DNA of 44,320 bases from RGIG1828 sp045546535 (lineage in GTDB: Bacteria; Bacillota; Clostridia; UMGS1810): contig JAZQDA010000102.1 in assembly GCA_045546535.1 (NCBI GenBank), positions 1 through 44,320 of the forward strand, written 5' to 3'. The notes beneath the pieces were generated by a model. The model was not told the origin of the DNA. It was given only the letters and a program-made list of their open reading frames with translations, and did no database searches. The translations under genes were made by a program, and so were the position numbers. How positions within the stretch are numbered: the first letter of the stretch is position 1; each line of letters opens with the position of its first letter. Positions 1-7,716 of this stretch are shown here, piece after piece.

Positions 1-1832
1 CTCAGGACGCAACAGGTACTATGGCTTATCTTGAGTTTGAAGCAATAGGAATTCCGAGAGTAAAAACAGAGCGTTCCGTTGCATATATTGACCACAACAC
101 TTTGCAGTCAGGTTTTGAAAATGCAGATGACCACCGCTTTATAGGCTCTGTGTGTAAAAAGCACGGTATCTGGTTCTCACGCCCCGGTAACGGAATCTGC
201 CATCAGGTTCACTTAGAGCGTTTCGGTGTGCCGGGTAAAACTTTAATAGGTTCCGACTCGCACACACCCACAGGCGGCGGTATCGGTATGATAGCAATCG
301 GCGCAGGTGGCCTTGATGTTGCAGTTGCTATGGGCGGGGGTGCGTATTATATTACATACCCCAAAATCGTAAAAGTTAACCTTACAGGCAAACTTTCTCC
401 CTGGTGTGCCGCAAAAGATGTTATTTTGGAAGTACTCCGAAGAATGTCTGTTAAAGGCGGTGTAGGGAAAGTTATAGAATACACAGGCGAGGGCGTTAAA
501 AGCCTTTCTGTTCCCGAAAGAGCAACCATTACAAATATGGGTGCTGAACTCGGCGCAACAACATCAATTTTCCCGTCTGATGAAATCACAAAAGAATTTT
601 TGAAAGCACAGAAAAGGGAAGATGTATGGACTCCGCTTTCGGCAGATGAAGATGCAGTTTATGATGAATTTATAGAAATCGACCTCTCCAAGATTGAGCC
701 AATGGCAGCATGTCCCCATATGCCCGATAATGTAAAGACACTTTCTGAAATAGGGAAAATGAAAATAGATCAGGTGTGCATAGGTTCATGCACAAACTCA
801 TCACTTCAGGATATGTTAAAAGTTGCACATATCTTAAAGGGCAAAACAGTTCACCCCGATGTATCTCTCTCTATTGCACCGGGTTCAAAACAGGTACTCA
901 ATATGATAGCACAAAACGGCGCTCTATCTGATATGATAGATGCAGGTGCAAGAATACTTGAGAGTGCGTGTGGACCCTGTATAGGTATGGGTCAGTCGCC
1001 TAATTCAAAAGGTATTTCTCTTCGTACTTTCAACAGAAACTTTGAGGGACGCTCAGGTACAAAAGATGCAGGTGTTTATCTTGTTTCTCCCGAAGTTGCT
1101 GCCGCATCTGCAATTAACGGATACCTTTCAGACCCCAGAGAACTTGGCAGTATGCCAGAGTTTAAACTTCCCGATGAATTTATTATCAATGACAATATGA
1201 TAGAAAAACCCTGCGATGAAAAAGATATGGATACTATAGAAGTCCTTCGCGGACCAAACATCAAGCCTTTTCCCAAAACTGAACCGCTTTGGGAAACACT
1301 TGACTGCACTTGTTCATTAAAGGTAGAAGATAACATCACCACAGACCACATTATGCCTGCAGGAGCAAAAATTCTTCCTCTTCGTTCAAATATCCCCGCA
1401 ATCAGTGAGCACTGCTTTACAGTATGCGATGAAAACTTCCCCAAAAGAGCAAAAGAAATGGGCGCAAGTATCATAGTCGGCGGTGCTAACTACGGACAAG
1501 GGTCATCAAGAGAACACGCAGCACTTGCTCCGCTTTACCTCGGCGTAAAGGCAGTTGTTACAAAGTCTTTTGCAAGAATTCACCGTGCAAATCTTATAAA
1601 CGCAGGTATCCTGCCTCTTGAATTTGAAAATGAGGCTGATTATGAAAATATAAATCTTGGCGACAGCCTCTATATAGCAAATCTTAAAAAAGCAGTTGAA
1701 AACGGCGAAGATATTGTAATATTAAACAAAACCAACGGCAAGGAAATCAGATGTAAATGCGACCTTACCGAGCGCACAAGGGATATAATCCTCTCCGGCG
1801 GACTTTTAAACTACACTAAACTGAAAGGTTGA
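1..1832 (+). CDS. acn: Aconitate hydratase, 5' end cut by the window
   Basis: Iron-sulfur enzyme that interconverts citrate and isocitrate in the oxidative arm of the TCA cycle, in the cytoplasm. The reading frame is already open at base 3 and encodes QDATGT just before the first ATG at 21. That is the usual aconitase context, so the ATG at 21 is internal and the true start lies upstream. Cluster-ligand motifs are visible: IGSCTNSS around residue 255 of the visible protein and ESACGPCIGMGQS around residue 315. The C-terminal swivel domain carries the GGANYGQGSSREHAA signature. It overlaps the upstream side of icd, so the two are probably translationally coupled. About 610 residues are visible, against roughly 640-660 for this bacterial subfamily, so little is missing. 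Identity is secure; the exact subfamily is less so. Confidence 0.95.
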   Translation, partial: QDATGTMAYLEFEAIGIPRVKTERSVAYIDHNTLQSGFENADDHRFIGSVCKKHGIWFSRPGNGICHQVHLERFGVPGKTLIGSDSHTPTGGGIGMIAIGAGGLDVAVAMGGGAYYITYPKIVKVNLTGKLSPWCAAKDVILEVLRRMSVKGGVGKVIEYTGEGVKSLSVPERATITNMGAELGATTSIFPSDEITKEFLKAQKREDVWTPLSADEDAVYDEFIEIDLSKIEPMAACPHMPDNVKTLSEIGKMKIDQVCIGSCTNSSLQDMLKVAHILKGKTVHPDVSLSIAPGSKQVLNMIAQNGALSDMIDAGARILESACGPCIGMGQSPNSKGISLRTFNRNFEGRSGTKDAGVYLVSPEVAAASAINGYLSDPRELGSMPEFKLPDEFIINDNMIEKPCDEKDMDTIEVLRGPNIKPFPKTEPLWETLDCTCSLKVEDNITTDHIMPAGAKILPLRSNIPAISEHCFTVCDENFPKRAKEMGASIIVGGANYGQGSSREHAALAPLYLGVKAVVTKSFARIHRANLINAGILPLEFENEADYENINLGDSLYIANLKKAVENGEDIVILNKTNGKEIRCKCDLTERTRDIILSGGLLNYTKLKG

Positions 1833-1837
1833 TTAAA

Positions 1838-3049
1838 ATGGCAAAAATTCAGATGAACACGCCCCTCGTTGAGATGGACGGCGACGAAATGACCAGAGTC
1901 ATATGGAAAATGATAAAAGACATTCTCATTTTACCTTATGTTGACTTAAAATCAGAATATTATGACCTCGGACTCGAGTACAGAAACGAAACTAATGACC
2001 AGGTAACTTTCGACAGTGCCGAGGCAACAAAAAAATACGGAGTAGCAGTTAAATGTGCAACAATCACACCAAATGCTGCCCGTATGACAGAATATAATTT
2101 AAAAGAGATGTGGAAATCACCTAACGGCACAATAAGAGCCGCTTTAGACGGTACAGTTTTCCGTACACCGATTATTGTAAAGGGTATCACTCCCTATATT
2201 CCCACATGGACAAAACCTATCACTATTGCCCGTCATGCATACGGTGATGTGTATAAAAACACTGAAATGCAGGTGGAAAAAGGCTCAAAATGCGAACTTG
2301 TATGCACCGATGCAAACGGTAATGAAACCAGAAGCCTTATTCACTCATTTGATAATACCGACGGCATTATTCAGGGTCTTCACAACACCGACAAATCGAT
2401 TGAAAGTTTTGCAAGAAGTTGCTTTAACTATGCTCTTGACACAAATCAGGATCTCTGGTTTGCAACAAAAGATACAATCAGTAAAAAATATGACCACCGC
2501 TTTAAAGATATTTTTGCTGAAATTTTTGAAGCAGAATACAAAGAAAAATTTGCTGAAAAAGGCATTGAATATTTCTACACTCTCATAGACGATGCAGTTG
2601 CAAGAGTAATCCGTTCAGACGGCGGTTATATCTGGGCGTGTAAAAACTATGACGGCGATGTTATGAGTGATATGGTAGCAACAGCGTACGGCTCACTTGC
2701 TATGATGACATCAGTTCTCGTATCACCCGACGGCGTGTATGAATATGAAGCGGCTCACGGCACAGTTCAAAGACACTATTATAAACACCTGAAGGGCGAA
2801 ACCACATCTACAAACAGTGTTGCTACGCTCTTTGCGTGGACAGGAGCCTTAAGAAAAAGAGGCGAACTCGATAATTTACCCGAACTTATTTCCTTTGCCG
2901 ACGCTCTTGAGAAAGCAACAATTCAGACAATTGAAGAGGGCGTTATGACAGGCGACCTTTATCTTCTCTCTAAATTAGAAAACAAGAAAAAAGTTGATAC
3001 AGAAGGCTTCTTAAAAGAAGTTGATGTAAGACTTAAAAAACTTTTATAA
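1838..3049 (+). CDS. icd: NADP-dependent isocitrate dehydrogenase, eukaryotic-type
   Basis: Oxidative decarboxylation of isocitrate to 2-oxoglutarate with NADP, next step after aconitase. The 403-residue protein starts MAKIQMNTPLVEMDGDEMTR, the characteristic N-terminus of the homodimeric eukaryote-like subfamily rather than the E. coli type. The substrate-site segment WKSPNGTIR is near residue 95, and the C-terminal part has WACKNYDGDVMSD and EAAHGTVQRHY, which hold the metal and NADP ligands. I prefer the ATG at 1838: it has AAAGG nine bases upstream and gives the family N-terminus. A TTG at 1829 is in frame but overlaps the aconitase stop. The gene sits directly after acn and before a small thiol-redox-like gene, which suggests one transcript making 2-oxoglutarate for glutamate synthesis. 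Confidence 0.96.
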   Translation: MAKIQMNTPLVEMDGDEMTRVIWKMIKDILILPYVDLKSEYYDLGLEYRNETNDQVTFDSAEATKKYGVAVKCATITPNAARMTEYNLKEMWKSPNGTIRAALDGTVFRTPIIVKGITPYIPTWTKPITIARHAYGDVYKNTEMQVEKGSKCELVCTDANGNETRSLIHSFDNTDGIIQGLHNTDKSIESFARSCFNYALDTNQDLWFATKDTISKKYDHRFKDIFAEIFEAEYKEKFAEKGIEYFYTLIDDAVARVIRSDGGYIWACKNYDGDVMSDMVATAYGSLAMMTSVLVSPDGVYEYEAAHGTVQRHYYKHLKGETTSTNSVATLFAWTGALRKRGELDNLPELISFADALEKATIQTIEEGVMTGDLYLLSKLENKKKVDTEGFLKEVDVRLKKLL

Positions 3050-3058
3050 GGTGATTTT

Positions 3059-3256
3059 ATGAAAGTCATATTAAATCCCGATGAAGAAATCGTAAAAACA
3101 ATCAAGGAAGGCTTAAAGGCAAAAGGCGGATATTGTCCTTGCAGACTTGAAATGACAGAGGACACGAAATGTATCTGCAAAGAATTTAAACAGCAAATTC
3201 AAGACCCCGAATTTGAAGGCTTTTGCCACTGTATGCTGTATTATAAAGAAAAGTGA
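3059..3256 (+). CDS. Small ferredoxin-thioredoxin reductase catalytic-domain-like protein
   Basis: A 65-residue protein with six cysteines in three CxC pairs: CPC at residues 26-28, CIC at 38-40 and CHC at 56-58. The CPC...CxC...CHC order is that of the catalytic chain of ferredoxin-thioredoxin reductase, which carries a 4Fe-4S cluster and a redox disulfide. The spacing differs from the plant and cyanobacterial enzyme as I remember it (CPC-X16-CPC-X8-CHC): here it is X9 then X15. The protein is also shorter, lacking most flanking helices. It begins nine bases after icd with a GGTG-type ribosome site and is the last gene before a strong terminator. A redox role linked to the TCA genes, or a cluster-binding accessory role, is inference. 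Family membership is likely, function unproven. Confidence 0.75.
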   Translation: MKVILNPDEEIVKTIKEGLKAKGGYCPCRLEMTEDTKCICKEFKQQIQDPEFEGFCHCMLYYKEK

Positions 3257-3288
3257 TTTGAAAAACTTTGTGATTCAGTACAAACAAA

Positions 3289-3315
3289 GACCTCACATCA
3301 TTAAGATGTGAGGTC
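3289..3315. terminator. Bidirectional intrinsic terminator between the acn operon and queT
   Basis: Perfect 11-bp stem GACCTCACATC / GATGTGAGGTC with a 5-base loop, followed on the plus strand by a T-rich run. An A-rich stretch on the other side lets it serve the minus-strand queT as well. It lies between two convergent genes. Confidence 0.85.
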
Positions 3316-3321
3316 ATTTCT

Positions 3322-3801
3322 TTATAATTTTTTAATTCTGTCGCCTATCCTTAAAACTGCCATACCGAGTATTACGCACGAAATAAATTCGCCAACAAAG
3401 ATTGAAAGTGCAAGTATGTACCACATATCCGCAAGACCATAGGCGTATTTTAAAACAAATGGAATTATAATAGAGTTTGATAAAACAGGCATAAAAAGTG
3501 CAAGGATTCGGTTTTTCCTTAAAGCATATGTAAGATATGCGCCCAAAAATGTTGCAAGTGTTCCAAAAACGATGTCGGGCATAGGACAGCCTGTTATGAT
3601 GTTGGAAAGCAGACACCCAATAGTTACTCCAAACCCCGCTTCAGGAAAGATTATCGGCAAAGCGCATAGCGCTTCTGAAAACCTGACCTGTATCATACCG
3701 TTTGCAAGTCCGACAGAACTTGCCACGAGCGTGAGCACCACATAAAGCGATGCGATAAGTGCCCCTCTTACAAGACGGGCGGTGCCAGTTGTTTTTTTCA
3801 A
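3322..3801 (-). CDS. queT: QueT-family queuosine-precursor transporter
   Basis: Substrate-binding membrane (S) component of an ECF-type vitamin transporter, expected to import a queuosine precursor such as preQ1 or preQ0. The 159-residue protein is hydrophobic throughout, with about five to six membrane segments. It has the family features: ARLVRGALIASLYVVLT at the N-terminus, a VRFSEAL segment near residue 40 and an IGCLLSNIITGCP loop. The start is TTG at 3801, eight bases after AGGGGG, and that ribosome site lies inside a preQ1-I riboswitch, which strongly supports the substrate. The energising EcfA/EcfT subunits are not in the window, as is usual for group II ECF transporters that share a common module. 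It lies at the end of the polA-coaE-transglycosylase run but probably has its own translational switch. Confidence 0.9.
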   Translation of the reverse strand: MKKTTGTARLVRGALIASLYVVLTLVASSVGLANGMIQVRFSEALCALPIIFPEAGFGVTIGCLLSNIITGCPMPDIVFGTLATFLGAYLTYALRKNRILALFMPVLSNSIIIPFVLKYAYGLADMWYILALSIFVGEFISCVILGMAVLRIGDRIKKL

Positions 3802-3809
3802 TTTTAAAG

Positions 3810-3851
3810 CCCCCTAGTTTTGTTTAGTGTGAGGATGGTTTCGAACTCACA
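3810..3851 (-). promoter_or_regulatory. preQ1-I riboswitch aptamer
   Basis: Read on the minus strand, a six-base stem TGTGAG/CTCACA encloses a 12-base C- and A-rich loop. It is followed by the A-rich tail CTAAACAAAACTAGGGGG. This matches the short preQ1-I class: small stem, AACAAAAC-type L3 strand, and a 3' strand that pairs back into the loop. The final AGGGGG is also the ribosome site of queT (start at 3801). Ligand binding would therefore hide the ribosome site and shut off translation. Comparison with the Thermoanaerobacter tengcongensis aptamer is from memory. Confidence 0.82.
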
Positions 3852-3870
3852 TATTTAAAAATTTATAAAT

Positions 3871-4425
3871 TTAAGCGTACAAAAATTTATAAATCTTTGT
3901 TCTCTTCTCTATTTTTTTTACATAATCTCTGGTTTCGCCATAGGGGATAGAGATAAGTTCAACGCCGTCTGTGCCTTGCTCTAAGAGCCACTTTGAAACA
4001 TTTCCCTCTCCCGCATTATAGGCGGCAAGTGCGGTGGGAGTGCAGTTTTCATATTTTGCCAGAAGATATTTAAGATATGCACACCCAGTGTTTATATTAA
4101 GCGCGTTTTTTTCTTGATTTTCGTCTATTTCAAACTTTTCGATACACCATTTTTTTGTTTCGTCTTTTAATTGCATAAGACCTTTGGCGCCTTTCTTGCT
4201 CACTGCGTTTTCGTCAAATTTGCTTTCTGCAGAAATCAGTGCCATTACCAAAAACTCATCAAGGTCATACATATCCGAATACTTTTGAATTAAATCTTCA
4301 TATTTAAGAGGAAAAACTGCTTTTAAACAAGGTTTTATCAAAAGACATACTGATAGAAGAATGAGTATCAGAGCCGATATTAAGTATATAACACTGCTCC
4401 TCTTTTTATATGTTAACTGATTCAT
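3871..4425 (-). CDS. Membrane-anchored lytic transglycosylase (SLT domain)
   Basis: A 184-residue cell-wall enzyme that cleaves the MurNAc-GlcNAc bond of peptidoglycan. An N-terminal hydrophobic segment (about residues 13-35) is a signal anchor. The SLT lysozyme-like fold follows: the catalytic glutamate lies in ALISAESKFD, then KKGAKGLMQL and AAYNAGEGNV, all classic motifs of the Slt/MltC group. Length is typical for the short Gram-positive versions. The start is ATG at 4425 (a TTG lies immediately before) with AAGGAG upstream. It overlaps the 3' end of coaE by 20 bases, so the two are coupled. An AT-rich direct repeat covers its last codons (see findings). Confidence 0.9.
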   Translation of the reverse strand: MNQLTYKKRSSVIYLISALILILLSVCLLIKPCLKAVFPLKYEDLIQKYSDMYDLDEFLVMALISAESKFDENAVSKKGAKGLMQLKDETKKWCIEKFEIDENQEKNALNINTGCAYLKYLLAKYENCTPTALAAYNAGEGNVSKWLLEQGTDGVELISIPYGETRDYVKKIEKRTKIYKFLYA

Positions 4426-5002
4426 CAAGTTTGCTCCTTAAAATTTTTGAAAGGTCAGATAAAAATGCATCTTTATCTCCGTTATTATACACGCTAAAGT
4501 CAGATTTTTCAATATAAAATTCATCGCATTTTTGACTTTCGATTCTTCTTTTAGCATATTCCATAGAAATAGAATCTCTTTTCATAATGCGCTCTATCCT
4601 TTTTTCTTTATCTGCAAGTACACTGATGACAAAATCACATTCCCTGTCAAGCCCTGCCTCAAATAAAAGAGGGGCATCATAGATAATATTTTTGGCATCT
4701 GTAGTTTCTTTAATTTTTATTGCTTCTTTTATAATATATTTATGAGTGATTTCATTCAAAATTGCAAGTTTTTCTTTGTCTGAAAATACAATTTCGCCAA
4801 GTTTCTTTCTGCTAAGGGTGCCGTCAGGGTTAAGAATGGCATCACCGAATACAAGGTGTAACTCTCTAAGAGAATCACTGCCTTTTTTCGATACATCTCT
4901 TGAAATCTTATCAAAGTCAATAACTAAAAAGCCGTTTTCCTTAAAAAACTCTGAGGCAAGGCTCTTTCCCGTACCTGAACCGCCCGTAATACCTATAATC
5001 AT
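4406..5002 (-). CDS. coaE: Dephospho-CoA kinase
   Basis: Last step of coenzyme A synthesis: ATP-dependent phosphorylation of the 3'-hydroxyl of dephospho-CoA. The 198-residue protein opens with the P-loop GITGGSGTGKS (residues 4-14). It continues with VIDFDKISRDV, then DAPLLFEAGLD in the middle and a lid region with ERIMKRDSIS. Length is that of the family. It follows polA with a 24-base gap, an arrangement common in Firmicutes, and overlaps the transglycosylase behind it. Confidence 0.96.
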   Translation of the reverse strand: MIIGITGGSGTGKSLASEFFKENGFLVIDFDKISRDVSKKGSDSLRELHLVFGDAILNPDGTLSRKKLGEIVFSDKEKLAILNEITHKYIIKEAIKIKETTDAKNIIYDAPLLFEAGLDRECDFVISVLADKEKRIERIMKRDSISMEYAKRRIESQKCDEFYIEKSDFSVYNNGDKDAFLSDLSKILRSKLDESVNI

Positions 5003-5026
5003 TTTACAAACCTCTTATTTTATATC

Positions 5027-7657
5027 TTAATGTGCTTCAAACCAGTTTTTTCCGCTTGAAATTTCTATAGTGAGTTTTGATTTCAAATCTGCAGCGCTTG
5101 TCATACATTCCTGCATAAGTTTTTTAACTTCGCTAAGTTCATCTTTGCGGGTTTCTATTATAAGTTCGTCGTGCACCTGAAGAATAAGGCGTGATTTCAA
5201 ACCGCGTTTTTTAAGTTCGGAGTGTACCTTTACCATAGCAATTTTTATAATATCAGCCGCACTTCCCTGAATAGGTGTGTTCATGGCAACTCTTTCGCCA
5301 AATGATCTGGTCATAAAGTTTGAAGACGAAATTTCGGGAATGTATCTTCTTCTTCCAAAGAGAGTGGTAACGAAGCCCTCTTTTTTTGCGTTTTCGACCG
5401 CCGAGTCAAGATACATCTTTACATTTTTATACTTTTCAAAATAACTTTCAATGTACGCTCTTGCTTCTTTGACAGTTATGTGCAAATCCTGCGACAGAGA
5501 GTAATCGCCCATTCCGTACACAATACCGAAATTTACTGCCTTTGCCCTTGTACGAAGAAGTGGGGTTACATTTTCTTTTGAAACGCCGAAGACTTTCGAC
5601 GCGGTAGATGTGTGAATATCCTCATTATTGGAAAAAGCCTCAATCATAGTCGGGTCATCTGCGATGTGAGCAAGGATTCTGAGTTCAATCTGCGAATAGT
5701 CGGCATCGGTTAAAACCCACTCATCACTCGGTGCAACAAACATTTTGCGTATCTCTCTGCCTTCTTCTCTTCTCTGGGGAATATTTTGAAGATTAGGCTC
5801 TGTTGAACTTATTCTGCCCGTTGTTGTAACTGTCTGATTAAAGTTTGAGTGAATTCTTTTTGTGTCGGGGTTTATAACAGCAAGAAGTCCGTCGCCGTAG
5901 GTGGATTTAAGTTTGGTATAGATGCGGTATTCGGTTATTTTTTCAATTATCGGGTGCGCACCCTTTAATTTTTCAAGCACCGATGCATCTGTCGAATAAC
6001 CCGTTTTAGTTTTCTTTATAACTTTTAAACCGAGTTTTTCAAAAAGTATATCGCCGAGTTGTTTTGTTGAGTTTATATTAAACTCTTCACCTGCAAGAGC
6101 GTAGATTTCCTCTTCAAGACCTTTTATTTTTTCAGTGAGTTTGTCGGTGAACTCTGAGAGTGCATCTGAATCAATCATGACACCTGCAATTTGCATATCG
6201 GCAAGAACTTTTATAAGCGGGAGTTCAATTTCGTATAAAAGTTTTTCCTGACCGTCCTCTTTTATTTTTTCTTCCTCTGCTTTTTTTAGTTTTTCAATAG
6301 CCAAAACTTCGCCCGTAACAAAAAGAGAAAGGGTCTTTTCGTCAAGAGACAGAAGATTTTTTTCTTCTTTTGGGCTAAACACTTCTTTTTCGCCAAGAAT
6401 CTGCTCCCCTAAAATATCAAGTGAAACGGAAGATACCGAGTAGTCTGATTTTGACGGATTTATTATGTACGCACCGATTGATGTGTCAAAGTAGGGAGAT
6501 ACATAATCTACGCCGTATTTTGCAAGGGAAATAATATCTGCTTTAATGTCAGATGAAACCTTTAAAATTTTATCTGATTCAAAAATCGGTTTAAGTATTT
6601 CTATGATTTTTTCTTTTGTTTCATCTTGGCACAGAAAAACTTTTGCACCCTTTTTAAATGCAAATGAAAAAGAATTTTCATAAGCATAAAGCCTGTAGGA
6701 AATTTCATTTGTGTCAGATAAAAGAGCACCAAGAGATTCAGGACTTATAATTTCAAAATTGCAAACTTCCTTTGCGTCTTTCATCTCATCTTTTGAGATA
6801 TCCTTCAAAAATGCATTGAACTCTAAATTTATAAAGAGTTCTTTTAATCTTTTTGTGTCATATTCTTTTCTTTCATAATTTGAAATGGAAGATTCAATCG
6901 GCACAAAGCGTTCTATGGTGCAAAGTTTTTTACTTAAGAATGCCATTTCCTTATCGGCAATCAGTTTTTCCCTTGCACTTTTTTTAATTAAGTCATCATC
7001 TAAATTATCATAGAGATTTTCAATTGATTTAAACTTTTGAATATATGAAAATGCAGTTTTTTCGCCTATTCCCTTGACACCCGGCACATTATCAGACGAG
7101 TCGCCCATTAAAGCCTTTACATCAACAAACTCTGTCGGTGTTACGCCGTATGTTTCAAACACCCTTTCAGCGTCATATACATCTGTCTGCGTCTGACCGC
7201 CTTTTGTAATGGTAAGAAGTACATCGGTTGTTGCCGACGCAAGTTGCAAATCGTCGCGGTCGCCTGTTAAAATGTGACACTTTACCCCTTCTTCATCGCA
7301 CATACGGCTGACAGTTCCTATGATGTCATCTGCCTCATAACCCTCTTTTTCAAGGATTGCAATATTCATCGCAGAGAGAACCTCTTTCATAACGGGCATC
7401 TGCACCCTTAGTTCCTCGGGCATTCCTTTTCTCTGTGCCTTGTAGCCGGAATACATTTCGTGTCTGAAAGTTGGCGCTTTAAGGTCAAAAGCCACGCAGA
7501 TATAGTCAGGCGAGAGTTCGTCTATGTTTTTAAATATTATTTTTAAAAATCCGTAGATGCCGTTTGTGAAAAGCCCGTGCTTGTTTGAAAGCAAACGGAT
7601 TCCGTAAAAGGCACGGTTTATTATGCTGTTTCCGTCAATTATAAGAAGGTTTTTCAT
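5027..7657 (-). CDS. polA: DNA polymerase I, without proofreading residues
   Basis: Repair and Okazaki-fragment polymerase with 5'-nuclease activity, 876 residues from the ATG at 7657 (the upstream TTG at 7675 would begin inside a GAGAGGG ribosome site). The N-terminal flap-nuclease domain (about 1-290) shows LLIIDGNSIINRAFYG, DRDDLQLA and DSSDNVPG. The middle 3'-5' exonuclease-like domain lacks the DxE catalytic motif, so it is probably structural, as in Bacillus and Thermus enzymes. The polymerase domain is intact: motif A DADYSQIELRILAH, motif B RTRAKAVNFGIVYGM, motif C QVHDELI. It is second in a penicillin-binding protein-polA-coaE-transglycosylase run. Confidence 0.97.
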   Translation of the reverse strand: MKNLLIIDGNSIINRAFYGIRLLSNKHGLFTNGIYGFLKIIFKNIDELSPDYICVAFDLKAPTFRHEMYSGYKAQRKGMPEELRVQMPVMKEVLSAMNIAILEKEGYEADDIIGTVSRMCDEEGVKCHILTGDRDDLQLASATTDVLLTITKGGQTQTDVYDAERVFETYGVTPTEFVDVKALMGDSSDNVPGVKGIGEKTAFSYIQKFKSIENLYDNLDDDLIKKSAREKLIADKEMAFLSKKLCTIERFVPIESSISNYERKEYDTKRLKELFINLEFNAFLKDISKDEMKDAKEVCNFEIISPESLGALLSDTNEISYRLYAYENSFSFAFKKGAKVFLCQDETKEKIIEILKPIFESDKILKVSSDIKADIISLAKYGVDYVSPYFDTSIGAYIINPSKSDYSVSSVSLDILGEQILGEKEVFSPKEEKNLLSLDEKTLSLFVTGEVLAIEKLKKAEEEKIKEDGQEKLLYEIELPLIKVLADMQIAGVMIDSDALSEFTDKLTEKIKGLEEEIYALAGEEFNINSTKQLGDILFEKLGLKVIKKTKTGYSTDASVLEKLKGAHPIIEKITEYRIYTKLKSTYGDGLLAVINPDTKRIHSNFNQTVTTTGRISSTEPNLQNIPQRREEGREIRKMFVAPSDEWVLTDADYSQIELRILAHIADDPTMIEAFSNNEDIHTSTASKVFGVSKENVTPLLRTRAKAVNFGIVYGMGDYSLSQDLHITVKEARAYIESYFEKYKNVKMYLDSAVENAKKEGFVTTLFGRRRYIPEISSSNFMTRSFGERVAMNTPIQGSAADIIKIAMVKVHSELKKRGLKSRLILQVHDELIIETRKDELSEVKKLMQECMTSAADLKSKLTIEISSGKNWFEAH

Positions 7658-7716
7658 TTTCTTTCCCTCTCTCAAATTAAATATACATTAAGTATAACAT
7701 ATATTGAAGATTTTTT

